NCBI RefSeq assembly: GCF_020520425.1
Contig: NC_079492.1
Location: 71,973,671-72,037,670 of the forward strand
Length of the DNA stretch: 64,000 nt
Source: Spinacia oleracea
Lineage: Eukaryota; Streptophyta; Magnoliopsida; Caryophyllales; Amaranthaceae
Direction: 5' to 3'
Within the stretch, counting starts at the first letter, position 1. Every line of letters starts with the position of its first letter. The notes under the pieces are model-generated. The model had not been told where the DNA came from, ran no database searches, and worked only from the letters and a program-made list of their open reading frames with translations. Position numbers and translations under genes: made by a program. Positions 22,667 to 33,849 of the stretch are shown piece after piece.

Positions 22667-23931
22667 ACTATTTCCTAACAAGGAAAAAGAAGAATGATGT
22701 CTGTTAGTCTGCAGAGAAACAAATGAAAACTAAATTAATTTGAAACAAGTGCTTAAGATACTACCACAGAACAAATTAGTATGCACTATAAGATCTAATT
22801 TGTATCAGTAAATACCATGTAAGCTATCACATACCAGTGAGCATATAAAGGTTCTTTCCCTAATTTGTATCAGTAACTCACATAACAGAAATTTCAGGGA
22901 GCATACAATGAGCGAAAGCAGTATAATCCAGAGCAAGCAGTAAAAAATAATAGCAAATGAAGAAACTTGAAACTCCTTGTTATACAAAAGCATAGGCAAA
23001 AGTAAATAAACTAAGAGCCTACCTGGCATATCAAGGGTAAGGTATGTTTGATTAGATTGTAGAAGTCCTCGTCTTGGAAATGTTTGAATAAAAAACAAAC
23101 GCATGTAGTGTAAGGAGATTCCCAAAAACTCACCTCCGTACAGCTTCACCTGTTGATTTCATCAAGCAATTTAAGCATCAACAATAAGATTCCAGAAACC
23201 CAAACCCGATACCTAGTGTTTAGCAAAGAGTAATTCGGAAAACCAGTATTTACATATGATCCAAAAAGGATAAAACCCAAATCAGTATTCCCGAACCCTA
23301 ATATAAAATTAAACATCAGTCATAGTAGAAATCGGTTATAACATTCTATCAAAATTGACAAAAAAAAAAAAAAAAGTAAAACACAAAATCCATTGATCTC
23401 CAGAAGAAGAAATTGAATTATCAACCAATTCATAATAGGGTTTTGATTGCAATTAGGCAAATGCTCGAACCTCGTAAAAACCTACCTCAAGAACACATTT
23501 GATGTAGAATTAACTCAGAGAAACCCAAAATCGAGTATTCTTTATTGAATTTATTAACTAGAACCCTAGAAATCGCAATTCTCATAAGGAAGAAAAAATT
23601 ACCTTAATTTAGTTTGTTCTACCACCTTCAGAGATCGGATTCGAGAATTGCGAAAGAGGCAAAGCTTTCCTAGAGATCGAATACGAGAGAGAGAGGCGAA
23701 TTATAAAGTGGTTTTCAATCTCCCCTTTAATATGGAGATTAGGGTAAATTTTTCTATGAGCTTTAACGACAAACCAAATATTGAAAATGCCGCTCAACTT
23801 CTTTTCATTAAATTAAATTAATTAAGAAACCCGCGCCAGCTTTTCACTGTTTTCGCAATTTGACTCTTTTAATGACGGATTTTTTTCACGTCGTTATAAA
23901 ATTGTCGTTAAAACTCTAGTTTCTAGTAGTG
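22667..23931. other. Right arm of the CACTA element
   Basis: After the TTTAG duplication the CACTA sequence resumes. Minus-strand CAG|GTGAAG...CGGAG|GTGAGT near 23140-23160 and CCAG|GTAGGC near 23025 look like splice sites, so captured gene DNA is likely, but I could not name the source from its short exons. The hydrophobic 114-codon frame at 22805-23149 overlaps these intron-like parts and is not believable. The last 180 bp carry subterminal GTCGTTA words and the TIR. Confidence 0.55.
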
Positions 23932-23934
23932 ACT

Positions 23935-26680
23935 CTTCCTCACGAACTGGTAATCTCCTTAACCCACCTCATTAATAAGATTAAATTAAATTAAAATCCC
24001 CAATTGGGCAAATCCTAGCCATTTCAATTTTTTTTCTCCCTCCACTTGTTGTGGTGCGACGAGCAACCCACCGTTGACGTCGTTGCTGACATGGTGCTTG
24101 GATCCCCCTTTCATTCTTTGTTTTATATGATACTTTCATAGTATATATATATATATATTTTCACTATTTTATATATGGAGTATATGCACTTAACTAGAAT
24201 TATTATACTTGTAAGTTTTGATTTTGTGTAAATCTTGGTTTTATCAGCGAGGTTGAAGATGACTTGATCAGAACTGAAGTCAATATTTCAGTTGAATACT
24301 GTTGATGTTCAGTATTGTATAACTATCCAACACGGATAGTTGAAGTGAAATGAAGAGTTCGAGTAACCTAACAAGTTAATGCACCGAATGACAAAACACA
24401 TAGAAAACACATGGCCATATTAGACGCTACTCGAAACTAGCAGCAAATTCTATGTAACATAAGTCCATCGAGTAAAAGTTTAAATTTTCCAAGTATGAGC
24501 CATTATCAAAGAATTTTCCTAGCATAACACAAACATGTGCCATTAGAAAACAAGAAACCATAATTTTATTTGAAGTTTCAGCGAGTATGGTTAATCGATC
24601 TATCAGTTTGAATATACAATTTTCAGGTTGGATCTCCAGTATTGCTTTATGCATTAGCCTTTTTCTAATTTAAAACTATGATTTTTAGGACTTTTAACTT
24701 GGTTCTATGCTGTATAAATTTCTTTGTTTCATGGTCCAAGATATGATATTCCATTTAGACAATAGATAATATATCAAAAAAAAGTCCCAGGTCTGCTGCA
24801 TAACTTAAGCTATTCTTTAGTTCTAATGTGATTTCTTATGATAAAATTTACTTTCGATAAACAATATTTATTGTGCTTGAGCTCTGAGCTTCTCTATTTT
24901 TATCTTTACATGAAAATTCACGAGCACCTTATATTCTTATTATGATATTCATGTTGGCTTATCATGTTGTAGGATTCTGATATAGCTATGTAATTATCAT
25001 TTTCATGTTGACTCGACAATGCTATGCAGTTTGGAACAAAAATTTAGAAGATATTAAACAAATAACTAGTAATTTCAGGTACACCTAATTTAAGTTCAGC
25101 CAAATACCACTTTCAAACACATACACCCCTTTAGTGATCAATTCCATCCCTTCCCCACACCTGCTTTCTTCTAATCCTCGTCTTTCTCCAGAAAATTTCT
25201 ATCACTCTTATCTTTCAAAAAAATAATATTCGGGCAATTTGATCGATAATGACAAACAAGACTGTCACCTTTTCCCCTTGAAAAGCCATAAATACTTGAT
25301 ATTTTCTTTCTCAAAAGTAATTAAAGATATATCAGTCGTATGACAGACTATCATAATCTATTAGAAAGAAATTAAGAGACAATAACTCACAGTGTCATCA
25401 CCTTTCAACAAATCCTAGAACCAGGTGGTGATAAATTACTTATAATCTTCTAACAGTAGACATTCTGACCATCTAAATTCAGAGAGTATGTAATATCAAT
25501 ATCCAATAGTTTATTATAAACACTAACCAATTCTACCCGTAGTTGTTGGATTTTAGAGAGCATGCTCAAATATTCTAGCAGAACATAGTTCAGAAATTAT
25601 AAAGAAGGGGAGATTAAAAAGCAGAAAAAAAATTGACAGGTGAAGTACGTACCAAAATTCTGAATTAAAATCATCCAAAATAACCCACGGGCAATCAAAA
25701 AATTGATTGATATTGTGGAATCAACAAAAAAAATTTATGTAACTAAATACACCCGTCAGTAAAATCATACAGATTTCCTAACTAAGAAACCCTCAATTTA
25801 GCCTCAAACCCACAAAAAAATTACAATTGTAATCGGTTAATCGTAATTTCGATTTTTCCTTTCAAATTCAATACAAAATTCAAGCTTCAATTTTTCAATT
25901 CTCACTACAATTTCCAAAAAATATCAAAGCAAATGGGAGCACAAATCGAAAAACTAACCTAATCCTAAATAGGTAAATCCGAATCCCTAATCAAATCATC
26001 ATGATATTCTCTACTTTTATCCCTTTTTAAAATTCAATATTTAATTTCCTATGATGTTATCATTTGAGTGCAAACTCATGATAAACTAAGAAAAGTGTTC
26101 AAAAGTGTAATATTTGGGAGGTTTTCACTCTTGAAACTCCTCTCAAATGATTTTCTAAGCACATTTTCAATATCAATATGCAAGATTCAAGCTTTATTTT
26201 CGAAAATGATTAGTAAAGTGAAAAACTTTCATACTTGAAAGATTTCTCCTTTACAATAATCATCATACAATTTTACAAAATACTAATATTTTCAAAGTTC
26301 AGAGATGTTTTGGAAAAGTGTAAACCCTTCTCCAAAGTAGAACACATGAACATTCAACTTTCTATGTTCAAATACAAGTTCGATTTTCAATATTCAATGA
26401 TGTTTAAGTGAGGTCAATTCCTCATTAAAACTAGAATCAATTTCAAGTTATGGAGCATATTAAAGGTGAGGCATTTTTAACATTAAAAGGTCTAATCTTT
26501 AAGAACCAAGTCTCCTAATTTCAATATTCAAGGTCAATATTCAAGATCAAGTAAGTTCTATTTCAAATAATCAAAATCAAGGATGCTTTATGATGAGCAA
26601 CTCATCTAAAGTCGAGGTTTTTAGAGAATTGAATCCGTGTCGGACACACTTATTATTAAGTAGTTGTTTGGCGTTCGGAT
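23935..26680. other. AT-rich intergenic region
   Basis: About 2.7 kb with no recognisable gene, RNA or complete element. The first 170 bp continue the locus split by the CACTA element. From about 26040 the text is rich in TTCAAG and CAATATTCAA words and may be the LTR or leader of an old retroelement, but I found no partner copy. Confidence 0.45.
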
Positions 26681-26689
26681 CTCAAGTAC

Positions 26690-26850
26690 AATAACAATTT
26701 CAATATTGTCATTTAAAATATTGTCATTTCAATATCGCACTTTCAATATCGCACTTTCAATACCGCATTTCAAAACCTCACTTTCAATATCGCACTTTCA
26801 ATATCGCAATTTCAATAACGCACTTTCAATATCGCACCTCTATTTCATGC
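26690..26850. repeat. Short tandem repeat, 14-bp TTTCAATATCGCAC-like unit
   Basis: About ten copies of a 12-16 bp unit near TTTCAATATCGCAC lie in tandem with drift (variants GTC, CCGCA, ACGCA). The 90-codon open frame over it only reflects the repeat period. Such arrays occur in untranslated parts of plant Gypsy elements, but no such element is otherwise recognisable here. Confidence 0.75.
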
Positions 26851-26939
26851 TTGCAATTTCAATTCTGCACTCTTTATTCACCTTTTATAAGGTGATGTGG
26901 TTTTGTACGCATTTCAATAATTCCTACTATTTGTGATGA

Positions 26940-27435
26940 TGCTTTACATGTTTATTGCTTTCGTTACCCAATATGCTAAATACAACAATATACAAAGGTT
27001 ACATCACGCTTAATTAACAAAGATAATTTTTGGACAAATCGGCCTTAGGTTCCCTTAATTAACTTTAAAGCAAAGTGACCACGTACAAATAGAAAATACA
27101 ATGTTCTTAATGCATGATTCAACCCGCCTAGTGCCATGATTAGGATTTCACAAAAACGATCTTTGTCTTGTGTTTGAACGTACTTTTCAAGTTTGCCAAA
27201 AATAAGCGGTTCGTTCCCGTACCTGAATCTCACCCGTTCGGTTTCAAGATTCAATGCCTTATCCAAAAAGAGTCATACTAAGGTCTTTCCAAACTAGACC
27301 CTAAAACACGTTTGGTGGCCACTTCTTCGAATTTCCAAATGTCAAAAGTCGTAGGGGTATCTACAAAAAATGAAAGAGAGAAAAACTCAATCTCCTACAC
27401 ACTTGTCGTTCTTCCTCTGGTAGTTCTATCGTCTC
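26940..27435. other. Intergenic, unrecognised
   Basis: A 73-codon minus-strand frame (27045-27266; KYVQTQDKDRFCEILIMALG) has fairly gene-like composition but no domain I can name and no splice context. I see nothing else in this stretch. Confidence 0.3.
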
Positions 27436-27438
27436 TCC

Positions 27439-27960
27439 AAGGAATTCTAAGGTTATTGTTTTTCCAGTAGAGAAACCTGACCCTCAAAAAGCGCTAGACG
27501 CTGAACTTGAGCAAATCCCTTCCTCCAACCACTTCTCCTCCAAGGACAAAGCTATGATCATGGACGACATGCGCAACGCGATCCCAAAGGAATATGCCAA
27601 GACCCTCCCAGAGGCAGCTGAAACCCAACTTGCGGCAATGCAGTCCAGTATGCTGGATATGAGTAACATCGATCTTTTTATTTCTTCAATATTTTAACAC
27701 ATTTTTCTTTTCAAGTGTTCAACATTTTCGCACCTTCTAATTTCTTTTGCCGCCAACATGTTTTTATTCAGCTAGACTCATTGAAGGTCTAGCGTACTGC
27801 TCTTTGCAAGGAAGAGTTCAAGGCACGCAAGGCCGCCCTTCAAGTCAGGGAGCACCATATGTTCACCTTAGAGAAACTCCTTCTGGATATGCCGGAGACG
27901 ATCAACTCCCAAGTCGCGTCCCTAACTACTCTTTGTGCTGACAATACAACTAAAATGCTA
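27439..27960 (+). pseudogene. Unrecognised two-piece coding relic
   Basis: Two plus-strand stretches have protein-like composition. The first, about 27439-27670, encodes a charged, helix-forming segment (KALDAELEQIPSSNHFSSKD, then MRNAIPKEYAKTLPEAAETQ). The second, from about 27773, follows a TTTTATTCAG acceptor-like site and, after a stop, reads KEEFKARKAALQVREHHMFT and NSQVASLTTLC. Together they look like the C-terminal coiled coil of a plant or retroelement protein. I do not recognise the family. Stops and a missing start argue for a fragment. Confidence 0.35.
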
Positions 27961-28499
27961 CACAAGTTATAACTATTACATCTGTTTCAAAATGATCTTT
28001 ACGTTTTACATTTTAGTCTATTTCATAATGTTTTTTTACATTGTGCTTTATCTACTTTCGGACCAGAAAATTTACAACCTTACCCTTCTCATCCACAATA
28101 TTTACAATTTTCCACACACTATCTCTTACTTTTTTCATTTTTTTCTTACACACCCATATTTTTACACATCTATCTTACCTTATCTATATTTTATTATATC
28201 CATCAACTTTTTACACATTTTTCTAATTTTGTCTTAATATTTGTGCAACTGAAAAGATATGTGTGAAATTGAGGTATTATATGTATGGGAAGGTTTCCAT
28301 CCACATATAGCAATAGTAGTGCTTTTGTTTGCTACCTTGCATTGATTTGTGTAGAAATATTTACGAGTTTATTACTAATAAATAAGTTAATTTTGCTTTG
28401 CATAAACAAGTATAGTAGATACATATATCTATTTTCTCCATCTATCCTATCTTAATGAATAAATCCCGTCCCTTTACATGCTCAAAGTGATATATGTCA

Positions 28500-28871
28500 C
28501 AGGGCCTCACATTATAGAGGGCCCCGAAATTGCCAAAAAAATTGTAATAAAGCCCAAAATTTATAAAATAAAATATGTATGTGCCTGTGAAGAGTGGGGC
28601 CATGTGGGGCTTCTCTACTTTCTCTCTTTACTTTGTTTATTGTTCTCAATTTCTCTGCATTTTCTGTTCAAGTCAGAAGACTTGTGTCAACCAACCACTA
28701 CTTATTTTATTTTCTCAAAACAAACTTGTATTTCTCTAATCCCTATAACAGTAATTACTACCACGTCCTAGTTTCTTTACGGAAAAAAAGTTCTTAAAAA
28801 TAGTTTAAAAAATTGGGGGCCTATCTTGAACAGTAGCACAGGGCCTCAATTTTCTTTGGGCCGGCCCTGAT
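28500..28871. mobile_element. hAT-like MITE remnant
   Basis: CAGGGCCTCA at the left and TTTGGGCCGGCCCTG at the right are inverted CAGGGCC-type ends typical of hAT-derived small elements. A second internal CAGGGCCTCAATTTTC near the right end and GGGGGCC words repeat the theme. I could not confirm an 8-bp target duplication around these ends, so borders are approximate. It is non-coding. Confidence 0.5.
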
Positions 28872-29103
28872 GAATAATCTTATCTCCACCTTGAAGAGTT
28901 TCCTCCTACTACGCACTACCATTATTCAGTATTTACCATGTTTATCTAGCTAGCATGCAGACAAGTATAATGGCGCACTTAAGGTTAATACTAAGGCTCA
29001 TCTTGTATTGGTGCTGTTTACGCGTGCCGCATGCGCACTATTTGTATATGGCATGACAATGCATCCTTTCATACCCACAATGTTACTCAACATTAAATAT
29101 TTG

Positions 29104-29115
29104 TATATATATATA
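29104..29115 (+). promoter_or_regulatory. Candidate TATA box of the subtilase gene
   Basis: A TATATATATATA tract lies about 85 bp upstream of the subtilase ATG, a plausible place for the core promoter. Its simple-repeat nature makes it weak evidence alone. Confidence 0.4.
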
Positions 29116-29197
29116 CACACACATGTACATGATCGAGAGGAGTATAATTAACATATTCCCCTAGGAAAAGTAACGTTTTTTCGTACAAATTTCAATT

Positions 29198-32100
29198 ATG
29201 AGCTTGAAAATCTCTCTTTCGTCCTTGCTGTTTTTCTACTTTGTGTTCTTTATCTCTTCACATTACAAAGAAACTGATGCTTCTATGGCGTCTAAAAATG
29301 GCAATGTTTATATAGTGTACATGGGAGATAACAAGAATAACAATGATATGCTTCTTAACTCTCTGTTAAGAAGGTATGCCACATGTCTATATTCATGTTA
29401 TGCTAATTTTTATACAAGCACAACTATGGGATAGCTTTTCAGATCATGTGATCAGTTTAACTTGAATTAGTTAACTTGAATAAGAATTAATTTGTTTCCA
29501 ATGCATTTGTTCTTTGGGTTGTGAGATGTAATGGATTAAATCAAAATGGCTCTTAAAACCTCTTCGCTTCCTTTCAATGTAAGGTTGTGTACACCCGACC
29601 ACCCCTTTACCCCGCTTCTTGCGGGAGCCTCTTTGAGGCAATTGGGTAATGATAATGATAATGAATGATTATTAATAATTAAGAATTTGTTGTTGTTGTT
29701 GTTGTTGTAGGAATAAGAATGCTTTAGTTTATAGGTACAAGAATGGATTTTCAGGATTTGCTGCGCGGCTAACAGACTTAGAGGTACGTCAACTGAGTGA
29801 ACATCCAGGAGTTGTGTCTGTGTTCCCAGATCCCATGCTTCAACTTCATACAACGCGTTCATGGGATTTCTTGCAATACGAAACTTCTGTGTTGATTTAC
29901 TCCCAACCGCGCTTTAATGCTCCTCTGTTGGCCTCTAAAGGTTCAGATACTATTATTGGCATTTTAGATACAGGTAAATTTTCATTTTATATGCTAATAT
30001 TTGTCAAATTCTTGTGGGTGAGTTGGTTTTGACCATCCATGACCTAAAATCCTAGGTATCTGGCCAGAATCGGAGAGCTTTCGTGACACAGGAATGGACT
30101 TAATTCCATCAAGGTGGAAAGGGAAATGTATGGATGGAGAAAACTTTACTTCTTCTGATTGTAACAAGTATGTTTGAAATTATACCCAACTATACAAATA
30201 TATTAGATAATGTAATATGTCAGAATTGTGTGTCACTAACGTAACTTAATTTGTAGAAAGTTGATAGGAGCGAGATACTACAAAGACGAAGACAGTGACA
30301 CAAAAATTCAGTCAGCTAGAGATCAAATAGGACATGGAACACATGTTGCATCAACAGCAGCAGGTGTATCAGTAGAAAATGCTTCATACTATGGGTTGGC
30401 TAATGGAGCAGCAAGAGGTGGATCTCCAACATCACACATAGCTATGTATCGTGTGTGCTTCTCTGATGGATGTCCTGGATCTGCTATCTTGGCTGCTTTT
30501 GATGACGCGATAGCAGATGGTGTTGATCTGCTGTCTTTATCACTTGGAGCTTCATCTGCATTTACACCTGATTTCTCCACTGATCCTATTGCTATAGGTG
30601 CATTTCATGCAGTCCAGAAAGGGATTACCGTTCTTTGCTCTGCAGGTAATGACGGCCCTTCTCCTCAATCTGTAGTCAATGTGGCTCCTTGGATCATTAC
30701 TATTGCTGCCACTACCATTGATCGTGACCTCCAATCTGATGTTGTCTTAGGCAACAACAAAGTCATTAAGGTAATATTGTTTATTAGCTTAGGTTGTACT
30801 GTACACTAGTAAAATATGTTCTTCTAATGACTCACTCTTTCTTGGAATTTCAGGGTGAATCCATCAACTTCTCAGAACTCGGAAACTCCCCAAAATACCC
30901 ATTGATCTCTGGTGTTGCTGCCAAGACTAAGTCTGCAACTGAAGATGAAGCAAGGTTGATTTTCTACCTTTTTGTTTTTACTTCAACAAAGTTCAGGTTC
31001 AGCATGTTAATATTCATCGAGTTTTTCCCAGGAATTGCTACCCTGACTCAATTGATGCAGAAAAGATCAAAGGAAAAATAGTGCTTTGTCAGCATCCAGA
31101 CAAAAGTCGTTACAGTATGAGGGCAAAACTAACGGTAGTTAAGAATGGTGGCGGTGTAGGAATTATAATAATTAATGATAAAACGCGATTAGTTGCCAGT
31201 AATTCAGGCACCTTTCCAATGACTGTGATTACCACAGAGGATAGTGCAGAAATCCTTGCATACATGAACGCGACTGAGTAAGATATATATCCTAGATTAT
31301 GCTCATAATTCATTATTTCATATAGTAAGAGTATATGCTAATATAATACAACTTTGTTAAAGAAATTCGGTTGCAACAATCTTAGCTACGAAAACAGTCC
31401 CCACATTTAAGCCAGCTCCAACACTTGCCTATTTCTCAGCAAGAGGTCCATCAGCAGGCCTCAATAACCTTCTCAAGGTATACTTAATTTGATTCATGTT
31501 TTTTTTGTTGAGGAACAATCTATATAATTGACAAGTGACTAACAAGGAATGTTCAACTCCACGTAATTTTGCAGCCTGATATTGCAGCACCAGGAGTAAA
31601 TATTCTTGCAGCGTGGATAGCTAACGACAAATCAGGAGAAACCACACCTGAGGGAAAAGAACCTCCTGAATTCAACCTGCTTTCTGGAACTTCTATGGCT
31701 TGCCCACATGCTGCAGGCATTGCTGCCAACATCAAATCTCAGAATCCCACCTGGAGTCCTGCTGCTATAAGATCTTCTATGATCACAACTGGTAAGTGAA
31801 CCAATGACCAACCAAACACACCTACGGACACTAGCTAAAGATTTAACTCTTATTTGCAGCGATTCAAACCAACAATTTGAAACAACCCATAACCACACAA
31901 ACAGGAGAGGATGCCACACCATATGATTTCGGAGCAGGGGAGGTAAGCCCCACAGGAGGAATTCAACCAGGATTGGTTTATGACATTGACCCAACAGACT
32001 ACTTGCAGTTTCTGTGTTACTATGGATATGATACCTCCACTATAAAGCTTATTGCAGCTCAACTTCCAAGTGGATTTTCTTGCCCTAAAAATTCAAGCGC

Positions 32101-32425
32101 GGACATGATATCGAATATCAACTACCCATCAATAGCTGTATCTATTAATGCTACAACAGGTCCTGTGACAGTTAAGAGGACTGTCACTAATGTCGATAAT
32201 GATGAAGCCACAATCTATACTGTTCTTATAGATAAACCTGCAGGACTAGAGGTAAATGTAAGTCCTAATCAACTCAAATTTACAGCAGACGCCAACAAGT
32301 TGAGTTATGAGGTTACGTTTTCTCCTCCTTCTTCTGTTAAGGGAAATATGTTTGGGGCGGTCACATGGACAAACAACAAGTACAAAGTTAGAAGTCCTTT
32401 TGTTGTAAGCTTAAATGGAGTTTAG
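29198..32425 (+). CDS. Subtilisin-like serine protease, CO(2)-response secreted protease/SBT5-like
   Basis: Nine exons join in frame to 769 codons plus stop: 29198-29373, 29711-29973, 30056-30167, 30257-30770, 30854-30954, 31032-31277, 31363-31477, 31575-31791 and 31860-32425. All introns are GT-AG. Residues 1-28 are a hydrophobic signal peptide, then an I9 propeptide ([20 protein letters not shown]), the S8 catalytic domain with Asp145 (ILDTG), His210 (GHGTHVAS), oxyanion Asn315 (CSAGNDGP) and Ser549 ([13 protein letters not shown]), an inserted PA region, and a C-terminal fibronectin-III-like domain (NYPSIAV, RTVTNV). The wording is closest to plant CO2-response secreted protease (SBT5.2 type), which cleaves apoplastic propeptides. 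The motif before the serine reads YFSARGPS where YFSSRGPS is usual. No disabling change is seen. A Copia element starts 157 bp past the stop. Confidence 0.93.
29553..29710 (+). mobile_element. SINE 3' portion inside subtilase intron 1
   Basis: The text GTACACCCGACCACCCC, CCCCGCTTCTTGCGGGAGCC and GAGGCAATTGGGTAATGATA, ending in AATGATAATG and a TTG-repeat, is the characteristic 3' body and tail of a widespread plant SINE type. The tail abuts the intron 1 acceptor (GTTGTAG at 29704-29710), so the SINE may supply the polypyrimidine-like tract. The 5' promoter head is not recognisable. Confidence 0.6.
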
Positions 32426-32581
32426 TTTTTGTTTGATAATTAAGTCGAGGTTAGTAGGTTACTGCCTACACTTCTATTGTACGTAATGATGGTATTGGCT
32501 CTACTTATTGGACTTAAAGCATAAAGGCAATATTTGTTTATGTTTTACAAAGGTTTCAACTCTTAGCATAACTTACTTATT

Positions 32582-32718
32582 TGTTAAGACAATATTCTGT
32601 AAGTAATATTTGTCCATAGTTAGCCTAATGTAATAATGTAAAGTAGGGTTACATAGGATTACTATATATTGTGAATAATTAATGAAAGCCTCCTCAAGGA
32701 GAATTATTCCATCTTACA
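32582..32718 (+). repeat. 5' LTR of Copia H (137 bp)
   Basis: It begins TGTTAAGACAATATTCTG and ends CCATCTTACA. It differs from the 3' LTR by a few substitutions and one indel. TGTATCAAGCCCT immediately after it is a degraded match to a tRNA-Met primer site (TGGTATCAGAGCC type). The LTR begins 157 bp downstream of the subtilase stop codon, so the subtilase 3' UTR is affected. Confidence 0.9.
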
Positions 32719-32792
32719 TGTATCAAGCCCTAACCCTTGCCACCTCTTCCTCTCCGTTTTTCTTCTCTGATTATTCTTTTCTTTTCTTCACC

Positions 32793-33849
32793 ATGACTGA
32801 CGGCGAGGAAACTCCGACCTCTGCTGCTACCTCTATGACCACGGTGGCCAATGCTTATCCCCCGGCATTGGGTGTCACAAACATCCGTGGTCTTGTTTCT
32901 CTTGTTCTTGATGTCAACAAGGTCCAGTACTCACCTTGGGCTACGCTCTTTCGTACCCATGCTAAGGTTTTCAATGTCCTCGACCATATTGACCCGACTG
33001 TCGCACGTCCGACGGACCTCTCTGATGAGATGTGGGAACGGCTTGATGTTGCCGTTCTCCAATGAATTTATGGCACGATTTCAACTTATCTTCTCTACAA
33101 AATTCTAGATGAAAAGGCTACGGCTATGGTGGCTTGGGATAAGTTGCGTCACCTTTTCCAGAATAATAAGGGGAGTCGAGTTGTGCATCTTGAGAACCGT
33201 TTCGGTTCCATAAAACTCCAGAACTGTGTTTCTCTGGATGATTATTGCTCTGCTTTGAAGGATGTTTCTGATCAATTGGCTGCGATTGGTCACCCCGTAT
33301 CGGAAGAACGCCTGGTTCTTCAGTTGGCTGCGAAGCTAACACCGGAGTACAAAACGATTGGTACGTTGATTCAGCAAAGTAACCCCCTGCCCTCTTTTCT
33401 CTAGGCATGCTCCATGCTCGATCTTGAACGACAAACCGAAGACGCCAATGAGTACAGTGGGTCTGCTCCACCGACGGCGTTGGTCGTTGCGGCGGATACC
33501 TCTTCCGTTGCGGCTCACCCACATTCTGGTGGTGGCCGGAATTCCCATGATAACTCTGGCGGGAGGAAAAGGGAAACGAAAGGGGAAGAAGAATTGGAAC
33601 AACAAGAATGGCTCCGGAAAGAACAACGGCAACAACAACCGTGGTTAAACAACTCACGGTAATGTCCAGCAGGTTTCGGTTCCTTGGGTTGGCCCATTGG
33701 GACCTTACTTCTCTTCTTGTCCCTATCCATCTATGTCGGCCCAATGGAGAGCTCCTATGCCACAAGCCCAGCAGTACTCTGGTCAAGGGGTGTCGGGCCC
33801 TGCTCCAAGGCAGTCCAACAGTGCATTTCTAGTCCATGGTGGTACCAAC
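32793..33849 (+). pseudogene. gag of Copia H
   Basis: The frame starts at ATG 32793 (MTDGEETPTSAATSM). It encodes the UBN2/Retrotran_gag_3 region: YSPWATLFRTHAKVFNVLDH, WDKLRHLFQNNKGSRVVHLE, LDDYCSALKDVSDQL, VLQLAAKLTPEYKTIGTLIQ. In-frame stops fall at 33063-33065 (TGA where tryptophan is expected) and 33402-33404 (TAG before ACSMLDLE). A frameshift near 33570 moves the G/N/K-rich tail to another frame. The coding is cut at 33849 by the LTR insertion and resumes briefly as KYGGSYQPT at 47888 and, in a duplicated copy, at 35233. Confidence 0.85.

Larger units (their letters stand above)
10394..23931. mobile_element. CACTA (En/Spm) transposon, 13.5 kb including a nested LTR element
   Basis: The termini are CACTACTAGAAA at 10394 and its exact inverted complement TTTCTAGTAGTG ending at 23931. 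The 3-bp target duplication ACT is present at 10391-10393 and 23932-23934. Subterminal repeats of the TTAACGACGAA type flank both ends. Without the LTR retrotransposon at 13951-22661 the element is about 4.8 kb. No TNPD-like transposase is recognisable, so it is probably non-autonomous. It carries a captured casein kinase 2 alpha exon. Confidence 0.9.

Noticed and set aside
22805-23149. 114-codon hydrophobic minus-strand frame in the CACTA right arm
   Set aside because: It runs across apparent GT-AG intron borders and its hydrophobicity comes from T-rich intron-like DNA; it is not supported as a membrane protein.
29536-29862. 108-codon minus-strand frame
   Set aside because: It spans the SINE tail and part of subtilase exon 2 in antisense; the serine and asparagine runs come from the TTG repeat.
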